Below, in pieces: positions 8,186 to 16,689 of a stretch of DNA of 64,000 nt. The stretch is from Saprospiraceae bacterium (GTDB taxonomy: Bacteria > Bacteroidota > Bacteroidia > Chitinophagales > Saprospiraceae). Position 1 is the stretch's first letter. Each line of letters starts with the position of its first letter. The DNA lies in assembly GCA_026993525.1 (NCBI GenBank), contig JALWSS010000084.1:1-64000 (forward strand). The letters run 5' to 3'. The translations under genes were made by a program, and so were the position numbers. Below the pieces are notes generated by a model. The model saw only the letters and a list, made by a program, of their open reading frames with translations, searched no databases and was not told the DNA's origin.

Positions 8186-11100
8186 CAACCACTTTCACAG
8201 GTATTCCCCTTCGCCCTTCGGGCAACAGGTAAACGGTGTAGAGGCCGCTGCGCCATTGGTTGCAGGTGATCTGGATGGGGTGGCCGTCGTAGTGGTCAAT
8301 TTGCCGAAGGAAGACCACCCGTCCGAGCAAGTCATTGACCCTGACCGTCAGGTTTTGACCTTTGAATTTTGAAGCTTCCACTTCAAAGGATTGAGTGGCA
8401 GGATTGGGGAACACTGCAAATGCATCCAGGGGGGTAAAAATGGCGGCTGACAGTGCATGGCCGAGGGGTTTTCCGAAGGAATCAAAAAGGATGAGCTGGT
8501 AGTGGTTCCTGCCGGGGGCGGGTTCCGGATCCACCAGCTCCAGGGATGTATAATTGTGTGTAAGCGGGTCCAGGTTTTGCGAAGCGAGGACAATGGCACC
8601 GGCGCCCTCCACCAGGCGGTAAAGGGTGAACGAGCGGGCCTCGGGGGCTAATTCCAACACCCCGTACAGTTTGATGTGGTCTGTTTCCGGAACGGCATCC
8701 AGCTGCATGGCCAGTGCCCGCTGTGAAGTGCCCTGACCTACAGCCGGGGCAATGTTGACGGTGTAGTCTTCTACCTCGCCATAGGCCAGGGTTTCACAGG
8801 CTTGAGCTGCACCGCCCCTTTTCATGGTCACCCGCATGCGGGTAAGACCGGTCGGGGCATTCTGCGGGACCTGGAGTGTTCCATTGACGGTGGCTTCGAG
8901 GGTGCCATTGGGGGGTGCCGTGGCCAATTGTGAGAAGACCAGTTCGTCGGGTTCTTCGAAAACACCGTTCTGGTTGAAGTCAATCCATACAGACCAGTGC
9001 TCATCGTAGGTGTACCAGCTAAAGCCGGAAGTAAGGTTGATGGTGTAGCTGTCACCGGCGGTCAGGTTGGCCGTCAGGCCGGTGAAATCGCTGTAAGGGC
9101 TTTTGAAAGAAGGGTTGGCCAGGTCGGCCAGGGCCACGCCGGCAATCCAGTCGTGCCAGGGAAAGTTGGAAACCGAGGCACAGTAGGTCACGCCACCGCC
9201 CCCGTTGGAACAGGGTGCCGGTGGTGTCACACTGACATTGTATGAGCAGGCGGGCAATCCCGTGTGCTGAACCGTGAAGTTGAGGATGCCACTGTTGATG
9301 GCATAGGGGCCCATAGTGTTGGGCGTGCCAATAGTTCCGCTCACAGGCGTACCGAGCACGGTAGTCGTCCATCCATCGCCGGGATTGCTGCCGCTCACGG
9401 TGAGTAAGAAAGTATAGGTATCGTCATCGGGATCGTTGGGGGTGCCGGCGTCGTGGCAAAGCAGGTTGGTGACGCTTGCCGAAAGGTCGCAGGCCACCGG
9501 TGTGGAGCAGGGTTGGGGGGGCTCAACAGCGACCGAAGTGCTGCAGCCGGGGTCATTGGCGTCGGTAATGGTCAGCGTTACCGTTCCCAGGCTGATGTCA
9601 AAGGGGCCGGTTTCTGTGGCTGTTCCGTAATTGCCGAAGAAGCTCGTGCCGTTTGTGCTTGCCTCCCAGGTAGCGGAGGTGCCGCTTCCGTTGACGGTCA
9701 GGTTGAAGCTGAACAGGTCGTCAGCGGGGTCGGTGGGTGTGTTGTTGTCGTCGCAAACCGGGGTGGCGGCAATGGCATCAATGCTGCAGGGTGGTGGAGC
9801 GCCATTGCCGATGATGACCGTGTAATCTTCCACTTCGCCAAAGGGGATGGTCTCACACGGGGTGGCAAAAGCCCCTCTTTTCAGTGCCACCCGCATCCGG
9901 GTTGGGCCGGTCAGGGCAGTGGCGGGCACGCTCACCGTACCCTCGATCGTTGCCGAAGGAGTGCCGAGTGGCGGGGCACTGAGCACACCGGAGAAGGCCA
10001 GTTCACCGGGTTCCTCGAAAGTGCCGTTCTGGTTGTAGTCAATCCACACTTTCCAGTATTCATCGTAGGTCTGCCAGCTGAAGCCGTTGCTGAGAAAAAC
10101 CGTGTAGTTGGAGCCGGCATTGAGTGAGGCGGACAGCCCGGTAAAATCCGTGTATTGCGATTTGCCGGAGCTGTTGTCCAGGTCGTTCAGTTGCACGCCG
10201 GTGATCCAATCCACCCACGGAAAGTCTCCCTTCGCTGCGCAATAGCTGTTTTGCCCGGTGCCCGTACCGACGATGGCCGTTCCGGTGGCAGTGCAGGCGT
10301 TGGCATCGCTCACGGTAACGGTGTAAACCCCGGCGTCCAGTTGGTTGATGTTGGCGGTGGTGGCGCCGGTGCTCCACAGGTAGCTGTAGGGCCAGGTGCC
10401 GCCGAAGGGATTTGCGGATGCAGAACCATTGTTGGCAGCGGGCGCGGTTTCGTCTTGTGCGCTGACGTTGGCGTTCAGGGCTTGCGGTTCAGTCAGTATC
10501 ACCTGCATGCTGCCGCTCAGTCCGTTGGCATCGGTGGCGGATACGGTGTAGGTGCCTGCTGCCAGACCGGTTGCTGTGGTGCCTGTTGCCCCGTTTGACC
10601 AGTTGACGGTATAGGGTGCGGTTCCGTTGTTGATGCTGATGGTGGCACTGCCGTTGGCGGCGCCGTGGCAGGTGGGGTTGGTTTTGCCGGCCAGGGTCAT
10701 GGCCAGTTGGCCGCCGCTGCCCTGAATGCTGAAGCTGGCCCGGTAGTACTGGCCGTTGTTGTCGTGGTAGAGGGTGTCGTCGGCAATGCCGTTGCCGTTG
10801 AAGCTGATGGTGATGCTGAAGTACAGCTCCAGGTAGTAATCACCGGGGCCGAGGCCTGACAGCACGTCCAGGGCGTTGTTGAGCTTGAAGGTGCGGCCGG
10901 TATAGGGGCCGTTGGTATTGCTGCTGAATTGGGGAACTTCAATGGTGGTAAAGCTCCCGGGGCTGGCGCCCTGCTCGTAAATGCGGTAGTGGAGCCAGCC
11001 GTCCAGCACATCGTTGCTGCAGCTTTCCCAGGTTTGTATCTGTGCATAGTTGATGACCAGGTTGGAGGTGTTTCCAAAAGCGTGGTTGTGAAATACCGTC

Positions 11101-11276
11101 AGGTAAGGGCATTGTGAAGCCTGAAATCCGCTTTCGTTACCGTTGTTGGTGATGCTCAGGGTGGTGGCACAATCGGAAACATATCCGTATCCGCACGCTT
11201 TTGATTTCAGTGCCCACAACAGCATTCCCAGAACGATCAGCCAGGCGCCGAGCGGAACCCACGATTTGCTTTTCAT
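8169..11276 (-). CDS. T9SS-secreted surface protein with SprB and GEVED repeats
   Basis: A protein of 1035 residues, started at the ATG at 11276 where a signal/membrane segment begins (MKSKSWVPLGAWLIVLGMLLWAL). Domains in order: N-terminal beta domain (~30-210), SprB-type repeats (~215-360; SATISINNGTAPYTVNWSNG pattern), GEVED domain (~365-505, ending FGEVEDYTVII), two repeats opening with PVCDDNNTPTDPADD and LCHDAGTPNDPDDD (~510-700), a second GEVED domain (~705-850, ending YGEVEDYTVNI), and a type A Por-secretion tail (~950-1035; AVFPNPATQSFEV ... SGLYTVYLL). It should be exported by Sec, moved across the outer membrane by T9SS and left on the surface or released. SprB repeats are linked to gliding adhesins. 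The two GEVED copies are very alike, which points to internal duplication. Confidence 0.88.
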   Translation of the reverse strand: MKSKSWVPLGAWLIVLGMLLWALKSKACGYGYVSDCATTLSITNNGNESGFQASQCPYLTVFHNHAFGNTSNLVINYAQIQTWESCSNDVLDGWLHYRIYEQGASPGSFTTIEVPQFSSNTNGPYTGRTFKLNNALDVLSGLGPGDYYLELYFSITISFNGNGIADDTLYHDNNGQYYRASFSIQGSGGQLAMTLAGKTNPTCHGAANGSATISINNGTAPYTVNWSNGATGTTATGLAAGTYTVSATDANGLSGSMQVILTEPQALNANVSAQDETAPAANNGSASANPFGGTWPYSYLWSTGATTANINQLDAGVYTVTVSDANACTATGTAIVGTGTGQNSYCAAKGDFPWVDWITGVQLNDLDNSSGKSQYTDFTGLSASLNAGSNYTVFLSNGFSWQTYDEYWKVWIDYNQNGTFEEPGELAFSGVLSAPPLGTPSATIEGTVSVPATALTGPTRMRVALKRGAFATPCETIPFGEVEDYTVIIGNGAPPPCSIDAIAATPVCDDNNTPTDPADDLFSFNLTVNGSGTSATWEASTNGTSFFGNYGTATETGPFDISLGTVTLTITDANDPGCSTSVAVEPPQPCSTPVACDLSASVTNLLCHDAGTPNDPDDDTYTFLLTVSGSNPGDGWTTTVLGTPVSGTIGTPNTMGPYAINSGILNFTVQHTGLPACSYNVSVTPPAPCSNGGGGVTYCASVSNFPWHDWIAGVALADLANPSFKSPYSDFTGLTANLTAGDSYTINLTSGFSWYTYDEHWSVWIDFNQNGVFEEPDELVFSQLATAPPNGTLEATVNGTLQVPQNAPTGLTRMRVTMKRGGAAQACETLAYGEVEDYTVNIAPAVGQGTSQRALAMQLDAVPETDHIKLYGVLELAPEARSFTLYRLVEGAGAIVLASQNLDPLTHNYTSLELVDPEPAPGRNHYQLILFDSFGKPLGHALSAAIFTPLDAFAVFPNPATQSFEVEASKFKGQNLTVRVNDLLGRVVFLRQIDHYDGHPIQITCNQWRSGLYTVYLLPEGRRGIPVKVVVEGGL

Positions 11277-11612
11277 AGCTCTTGTTTTTTCTACTTCAAT
11301 GGTGATTTGGTACGCCAAAGGCATAAAACAGGCTGGTGTGTGTTAGCCGTTTCTCCTTTGATAATTGCCCGAAGGGCGAAGTCAAATAGTGTTTTGCAAC
11401 AGGTTTAAGAGAGTGAGCTGAGCAAAGACGTGTGTTTGAATCCCGGATTGGATCAATGCCTGACACGCTACTCCTCTACGGAATGCCGTCAGCATCAATT
11501 TGATAAATCTTGTGAATGAGACAGAGAAGAGGGAAAATAGGTGGCAGGGGGTAAGAACAGGTGCAAAGGTAAGTCACTGCCCCGGCCGTTGCAAGGAAAT
11601 GAAGTATATTCT
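11277..11612. other. Upstream region of the GEVED protein
   Basis: A non-coding stretch between two minus-strand genes. It must hold the promoter of the T9SS protein gene; I see no consensus box or repeat array, only ordinary mixed sequence. Confidence 0.4.
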
Positions 11613-11652
11613 TTTTTAAAAATTGAGCACCCGCCGGAATGACGGATGCTCA
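11613..11652 (-). terminator. Intrinsic terminator of the polysaccharide operon
   Basis: On the minus strand GAGCATCCG pairs with CGGGTGCTC (one G-T pair) over a 9-nt loop and is followed by AATTTTTTAAAAAAG. It lies about 40 bp after the stop codon of the glycosyltransferase ending at 11694, the last gene of the minus-strand operon. Confidence 0.75.
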
Positions 11653-11693
11653 GCTGTTTGTTTTTCAGACTTTTATCGGTGCCGGTGTGATTT

Positions 11694-12818
11694 TCAGGCT
11701 GCCAGTTCTACGGGAGAAATCTCTTTTTCACCTTCAGAAAGCAGCGCGGACAGAACTCCTTCGGCAAATTTTTCTTCACTGAAATTAGCGGCAAAATCAA
11801 TGGCATAGGCGGCCATCTGCTCATAGCGTTTGCGGTCGGTGGCCAGCAGGCTGACTTTGTTGACCAGGGTGTTGAAATTGCGCTGGTCCACCTGAAAACC
11901 ATTGTAGCCATCGCGGATGATTTCCGCCGGGCCACCCACCGGCGGCCCGATGACCGGCAAACCGTACTGCATTCCTTCCAGCAGAGTCATCCCGAAGGTC
12001 TCTACCCAATAGAGCGGATGGGAGAGGTTGAGCACCAGGTGGGCTTCTTCGTAAAACGAGTGCACCGATTTTGCCGAAGGGAAAATGACCAGGTTGTTGG
12101 GCAATCCGGTTTCAGCAAAGTATTCTTTGATGCTGTCCATGTTGCTGTTCAGCACCAGTAAAAACTGGTACTGTGGCAGTTTTGCCGCCAGGCGAACGAA
12201 AACGTCAACGCCCTTGTAAGCCTTCAGCGAGCAAAGCATCAGGGCGGTGAATTTTCGGGATTTTACCTTCCCGCTGTTGCGGAAGTTGATGGCGTGCTTC
12301 ACAAAATCCGAATCGAGCGAATTGTAAACGACGGTGGATGGAACACCCGCCAGCGGCTCTGCCCGTTGCAAGAAGCGGGAAACGTAAATGGCCCCGGAGG
12401 CGCAGTGCCTGGCCACAGCCTTCAAAAAGCGTTTCAGAATGGGCGGATTCACGGTGGTTTCGTGCATGTGGTACACCACTTTCAGGTTCCACAACCTGGC
12501 GCCCAGCGCTGCCCCGAATGGCAGCAGGGTGTTGATGTAAACCACGCTGCCGCTGCCCCGGTACTTTGCCATCCGCAAAAACAGCATCATTTGGCTCCAC
12601 AAAAGCATGGCCAGGCGGAGCAGCTTGTTTTCATAAAACCGGTACCGGAAGCTCCGGTAAGCCACTCCTTCAATACCGGAAAGGAAACCGGTGCTGCCTT
12701 TTGAGGTGAGTACCTCTACCTCATATCCTCTTTTGACCAGGTTTTTGATGGCCGTGGAAAGTACCAGCGGACTGCCGCTGTAGTCGTTGAACAGGTGAAT
12801 GCAGATAATTTTTTTCAT
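11694..12818 (-). CDS. Glycosyltransferase family 4 (GT-B fold)
   Basis: It transfers a sugar from an activated donor to a growing surface glycan on the cytoplasmic face of the membrane. The 374-residue protein has an N-terminal Rossmann half (MKKIICIHLFNDYSGSP) and a C-terminal donor-binding half with the E-x7-E motif (VETFGMTLLEGMQYGLPVIG, ~280-300) followed by GGPAEII. It is the last of four minus-strand genes (16391 to 11694) for a surface polysaccharide. The donor and linkage cannot be predicted. Confidence 0.88.
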   Translation of the reverse strand: MKKIICIHLFNDYSGSPLVLSTAIKNLVKRGYEVEVLTSKGSTGFLSGIEGVAYRSFRYRFYENKLLRLAMLLWSQMMLFLRMAKYRGSGSVVYINTLLPFGAALGARLWNLKVVYHMHETTVNPPILKRFLKAVARHCASGAIYVSRFLQRAEPLAGVPSTVVYNSLDSDFVKHAINFRNSGKVKSRKFTALMLCSLKAYKGVDVFVRLAAKLPQYQFLLVLNSNMDSIKEYFAETGLPNNLVIFPSAKSVHSFYEEAHLVLNLSHPLYWVETFGMTLLEGMQYGLPVIGPPVGGPAEIIRDGYNGFQVDQRNFNTLVNKVSLLATDRKRYEQMAAYAIDFAANFSEEKFAEGVLSALLSEGEKEISPVELAA

Positions 12819-12926
12819 GGTTGATGTTGTGTGCCGGATCTAGTTGCAGCCTCAGGCTGCGTCCTGATTCTTTTACGTGTTGGTCCAGAGAATTGGCTGT
12901 CAATACCAATCGTGTTACCTCTTGCG

Positions 12927-14201
12927 TCAAGCGGTGCCCCAGTTCACCTTTTGAGATGATTTTGACTGGCCGCTTCTCAAGGCCCCGTACACCTCTGCGA
13001 TCTGTAGCGCTTTGGCTTCGTAGGTGTAGGTGTTGCGGTAGCGCTGCCGGGCGTTTTCACCCATGGTTTTTCTGAGTTTTTCGTCGCAATAAAGTTTTTC
13101 CAGTCCTTCGGCAAACTCGTTCAGGCAGGCGTCATAGCTGCTGTACGGAACCCGTATGGCACAGCCATCGTCAGTGAACTCACCGGGGCCGTAGTTTTTG
13201 AAGCAAAGCACCGGAAGACCGTAAGACAAGGCCTCCACCACCACCATGCCTGCCCCCTCGTGCGAGGGGAAGAAAAAGGCCTTCGAGGAGGCGTAGTACT
13301 TCGGCAATTCGCTCCGCTCGATCCACGGGATGATCTCCACAGCGCCGCCGGGCAGTTGTGCTTCCCGGATCATCCGGCGGAGGTGCGCTTCCTCGGGCCC
13401 CTTGCCAATGAGGGTCAGTTTCAGTTTGCGTTGTACCACAGCCGGCTGCCGGTGGAAAAACCGGGCGAAAGCCCGAACAGTAACGTCAAAGCCTTTCAGC
13501 GGAACAAAACGACCGACGCTGATCACCCTGAAATCATCTGTTTCGATGTTGAGTTGGGGTGGTTCTTCGGTGGCGGTGGGCGGTATGAGAACGTGTTTCC
13601 CCTCGGGCACGTGAAGCACCTCGTCCACACTGCTGTTCATGCAGAGGATCTTCCCGGATGTCCATTTGGTGATCTTCAGGAAGGGGTCCAGGTTCCAGAA
13701 TGATTTTTTGAGCCACCACAGGATACGGTCGTTCAGCCATGCCTTGAAACCATAGGGCTTCAGAAACTCAGCGGGTATTTTGTGGTGATGGCCGATGGGA
13801 CCCCAAACCAGCGGTTTCCCCAACAACCACAGAAATGAGGGGGTCCAGTCATTGTGGAAATTCAAGTGGTGGGCTATGTCGAATCGAATGCCTTTTTTCA
13901 GAATGAAAAATACCACGCCGATGTGCCACAGGTAGTGGTACAGCATGGCACCCCGGCCACCTTTTTTCCAGAAACGCATCCAATAGGGAAGGTCGAAGTA
14001 CTCGAATTGGAGTTGCCTGCCGGAATTGGCCGGGATCCGGTTCTCTGCCATGAATTTTTCAATGTGCGGCCGGTTGTTTTTGCGGGTGATGGCCACCACG
14101 TCCACATGCTCAGCCACATGCCGGATGATGTTCCATCCGGAACCATCTTCAGACCCCTTGTAGGGGTTGGCGGCGTAGGCGGTCATTAGTACTCTTGCCA
14201 T
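12927..14201 (-). CDS. Glycosyltransferase family 4 (GT-B fold)
   Basis: A second retaining-type glycosyltransferase of the same operon, 424 residues. The N terminus MARVLMTAYAANPYKGSEDGSGW is typical of EPS and lipopolysaccharide GT4 enzymes. The donor site motif is in HEGAGMVVVEALSYGLPVLCF (~315-335), with VGRFVPLKGFD (~225) at the start of the C-terminal domain. It is separated by 108 bp from the next glycosyltransferase and by about 100 bp, filled with GTTTAGAGG repeats, from the acyltransferase upstream. Confidence 0.88.
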   Translation of the reverse strand: MARVLMTAYAANPYKGSEDGSGWNIIRHVAEHVDVVAITRKNNRPHIEKFMAENRIPANSGRQLQFEYFDLPYWMRFWKKGGRGAMLYHYLWHIGVVFFILKKGIRFDIAHHLNFHNDWTPSFLWLLGKPLVWGPIGHHHKIPAEFLKPYGFKAWLNDRILWWLKKSFWNLDPFLKITKWTSGKILCMNSSVDEVLHVPEGKHVLIPPTATEEPPQLNIETDDFRVISVGRFVPLKGFDVTVRAFARFFHRQPAVVQRKLKLTLIGKGPEEAHLRRMIREAQLPGGAVEIIPWIERSELPKYYASSKAFFFPSHEGAGMVVVEALSYGLPVLCFKNYGPGEFTDDGCAIRVPYSSYDACLNEFAEGLEKLYCDEKLRKTMGENARQRYRNTYTYEAKALQIAEVYGALRSGQSKSSQKVNWGTA

Positions 14202-14204
14202 GTT

Positions 14205-14299
14205 GCTGGTGTTTTTTGGAAGGTTTTTGAGGGTTTGGAGAAGTTTAGAGGGGTTTATCCCGACACCGAAAGCTTTCGGTGCCGGGAGGTTTAGAGGGG
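14205..14299. repeat. GTTTAGAGG repeat with a GACACCGAAAG palindrome
   Basis: Imperfect 10-bp units (gtttagaggg) surround a long imperfect palindrome at 14258-14287 (TCCCG, CACCGAAAG/CTTTCGGTG, CGGGA; one mismatch). The core CCGAAAGC is shared with the palindromes at 45401-45443 and 56250-56269. It lies between two genes of one operon. Confidence 0.75.
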
Positions 14300-15037
14300 T
14301 TATTCAAAACTTGCATAGGCCCATTCGTCAACGGGGCGTTTTGGCCGGTGGGTCGGTTTGAGTACCCTGGCCGGCACGCCGCCGATCACGCTGTTGGGGG
14401 GCATGCTTTTCGTCACAACGGCTCCGGCCGCGATTACGCAATTGTCACCGATGGTCACGCCATCCAGGATGGTCACCTTGCTGCCGATCCAGCAGTTCCT
14501 GCCGATTTTGATTCCTTTGCGGGTCACCCCCTGCAGCCGGATGGGCTTTTTGGGGTCGTCGTAAACGTGATTTTCCGGGTGGCAGGAAAGGTATTGCCCG
14601 ATGATGCAGTCATCCCCGATCACCAGGCCGCCGGCACCGCCGAGGTAGGCAAATTCACCCAGTCCCACGTTGTTGCCGATTTTGATGTGAGCGCCAAGAT
14701 CGTTCAGTGTGGTGGAGATGATCAGCCGGCTGTAGGCGCCGATGCGCACGTGCCGGCCCAGCTCAATCTTGCCTTTGCCAAGACCATTCAGGTGTACGCC
14801 GTCCTCGATGCGCACCCACGGTGAAAAGCGAATGTTCTGCAGGTTGCGGATCACCACTCCTTTTCCGAGGAAAAGCCAGTTGGGCTTATGGCCTCTCAAC
14901 AGCAGCTTCCAACTTCGCATCCAGGCGAAAAGGTTGGACCTGAACAATTGCCAGATCATGGCCGACTGCACCGAATCGTCAAATTGAAAATTGGGGTTCT
15001 TTCTCCTGATGAGCCAGGTGAGCAGTGGTTTTATCAT
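14300..15037 (-). CDS. Hexapeptide-repeat (left-handed beta-helix) acyltransferase
   Basis: Likely an O-acetyltransferase that decorates the surface polysaccharide with acetyl-CoA as donor. The protein has 245 residues from the ATG at 15037 (a 25-residue upstream extension is possible but does not look conserved). Isoleucine/valine-rich hexapeptide repeats run from ~75 to ~225, e.g. IGDDCIIGQYLSCHPENH and IGSKVTILDGVTIGDNCVIAAGAVVTKSMPPNSVIGGVPARVLK; the last piece is the classic end of the Maa/WcaF/VatD trimeric family. The conserved His in SCHPENH is the likely catalytic base. Its start overlaps the 3' end of the upstream kinase-like gene by 59 bp, so translation is probably coupled. Confidence 0.85.
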   Translation of the reverse strand: MIKPLLTWLIRRKNPNFQFDDSVQSAMIWQLFRSNLFAWMRSWKLLLRGHKPNWLFLGKGVVIRNLQNIRFSPWVRIEDGVHLNGLGKGKIELGRHVRIGAYSRLIISTTLNDLGAHIKIGNNVGLGEFAYLGGAGGLVIGDDCIIGQYLSCHPENHVYDDPKKPIRLQGVTRKGIKIGRNCWIGSKVTILDGVTIGDNCVIAAGAVVTKSMPPNSVIGGVPARVLKPTHRPKRPVDEWAYASFE

Positions 15038-16391
15038 GGTTATGGTGTTTTGAAACGGTTTTGAATGAAGGTTTTGCAGCCGTGGCTGCGAAGGCGTCCA
15101 AAATGGTTTCAAGGGTGGCTTGCCGGTTCATGTTTTCAACGGGCAGGTATTTGCCGGCATGTTTTTGCGCAAACGCTTCGAACAACTTCAGGTACCGATG
15201 GGTCAGCTCACTGATTGCTTCCTCTGAAAGTTCCTGCTTCCGTTTTCGGATATGAACTGGGTGTGCGTACAAAAAGACGTTCAGGTCGGGCTTCCAGACG
15301 AAATGGTAGAGCCATTTTGGAAGGGCTTCCCCCAATGCAATGTTGGAGCGTCGCCCATCGGCAATGAAGTCAAAGTAATATCTGTCGTAAAGTACCACAT
15401 AGCCCCGCAGCAGGTATTTGGCCCACACCACCCACTGACCCAGGAGGTAGTCAGTGTAGTAGTAGGCAAACCTGATGATGGAAGAGAGCTTGCTGTGGTT
15501 CTTTCCCTGTCGGGGTAAGGTGGCTGCCGCTTTCGCCTCTGCATTTTGTTTTCCGTGTGTCCAGGCGCTGAGTATCGGCAGAATGGATGGCCTGTGACGG
15601 AGCATCACTACTTTCTTGCGGTACTTGTTTTTCAGCACTTCTTTCAGGTCACCGAGAATGGTGGATTTTCCGGCCCCGTCCACACCGCTAAAGGTGATGA
15701 TCTTTCCATAATTCGTGAAAGGTGAAATGGCGGTGTCCAACAGCCAGGCAAGCCCGTTGCCAGCCTGAGCGAGGAGGCTGTTTTGCTTCTGGGCCCTAAG
15801 CGTGCTCCTGATGGCTGCAAGGCGATGGGCTTTGAAAACCGTCATGCTCTGGATGGAGCAGAAATCGGTGCCGTACTTTTTGTTGATGAAGTTGAAAAAG
15901 TTGACCTGCTCCCTGTCATTGAAATGAGAAAAGAAACGGACGTATTTAAAAGGTATCCCGCTTCCGTTCAGAAAATTGAAGAGCATCACGTGTTCCAGCA
16001 TTACCTGGGGCTGACAGACACTGACACCATTGATCTTTGTGCGGTTGGAAAAAACATAATCATTGGTGAGGTAGCGGAATTCCTTCCTGACCAGGCCTGT
16101 CAGGAGGTCTATTTGCAGAAAACCACCGTCTTCGAAAAACAATTCCAGGTAGGTGCAATGGCTGAAGGCCTTGAAATTGGAAAAAGCAACCAGGTGATGT
16201 GTTATGCAGAAATTTCTGACGGAAGGTAAAAAATCCTTTTTGACCAGGAGGTCCAGATCGGAACAGGTGGTGATTTCAGTAGGGTGGGGCACCACCGCCT
16301 TCAACCACACATATTTGTCTTCGTAAGAACTGAGAAAATAAAACAGCTCTTCGATAAAACGCTTTCTCAAAACTGAATTCATAGTTTTCAT
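14979..16391 (-). CDS. Nucleotidyltransferase-like domain fused to thymidylate-kinase-like domain
   Basis: A protein of 470 residues and the first gene of the minus-strand polysaccharide operon. The C-terminal half (~228-440) is a P-loop kinase of the thymidylate kinase fold: Walker A GVDGAGKST (236-244), DR motif at 336-337 (LYDRYYFDF) and a basic lid region (HIRKRKQE). The N-terminal half resembles an NTase fold: Asp45 and Asp47 in SDLDLLV, and a third acidic residue, Asp95, in FLQIDLLTG, but the usual Gly-Ser before the DxD is absent. Real dTMP kinases are about 210 residues and lack such an N-terminal domain. Linked to glycosyltransferases, it more likely phosphorylates a sugar or glycan end than dTMP. 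That role is inferred from context only. Confidence 0.7.
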   Translation of the reverse strand: MKTMNSVLRKRFIEELFYFLSSYEDKYVWLKAVVPHPTEITTCSDLDLLVKKDFLPSVRNFCITHHLVAFSNFKAFSHCTYLELFFEDGGFLQIDLLTGLVRKEFRYLTNDYVFSNRTKINGVSVCQPQVMLEHVMLFNFLNGSGIPFKYVRFFSHFNDREQVNFFNFINKKYGTDFCSIQSMTVFKAHRLAAIRSTLRAQKQNSLLAQAGNGLAWLLDTAISPFTNYGKIITFSGVDGAGKSTILGDLKEVLKNKYRKKVVMLRHRPSILPILSAWTHGKQNAEAKAAATLPRQGKNHSKLSSIIRFAYYYTDYLLGQWVVWAKYLLRGYVVLYDRYYFDFIADGRRSNIALGEALPKWLYHFVWKPDLNVFLYAHPVHIRKRKQELSEEAISELTHRYLKLFEAFAQKHAGKYLPVENMNRQATLETILDAFAATAAKPSFKTVSKHHNHDKTTAHLAHQEKEPQFSI

Positions 16392-16689
16392 CTTTTGTCG
16401 GCTTCCTGTTAGCCATTATGGTGCCTTTTGGTATTTGCTATTGATTTTCAATGTTTTATCGTCAATCTCCCCTTGGTTGTTCTCCCAAAATTGTCCACAG
16501 CGGTTCCATTCTGGGAAAGCGGAACGCTTTTTGGAAAACCATCAACATCCACACTGATCCCCCCACATAGATTCCACATTTCTTCACCCAGGCAACTCAA
16601 ATTCCCACCTGCCACGTCCCGTGGCACCCGAACACCTGAATCATTAACTGTCTCAGTCGAATCAGACAGACGAAAAACACTGTGGAACT
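16392..16689. other. Divergent intergenic region, polysaccharide operon / regulator pair
   Basis: A spacer of 298 bp shared by the polysaccharide operon (-) and the two-component genes (+). A short inverted repeat CTGTCT/AGACAG (16648-16653 and 16664-16669) could be an operator but is weak. TGGCAC at 16622 resembles a sigma-54 -24 half but no matching -12 GC follows at the required spacing. Confidence 0.4.

Noticed and set aside
16622-16640. Sigma-54 promoter before the NtrC-type regulator
   Set aside because: TGGCAC is present but the -12 TTGC element is missing at the required distance.
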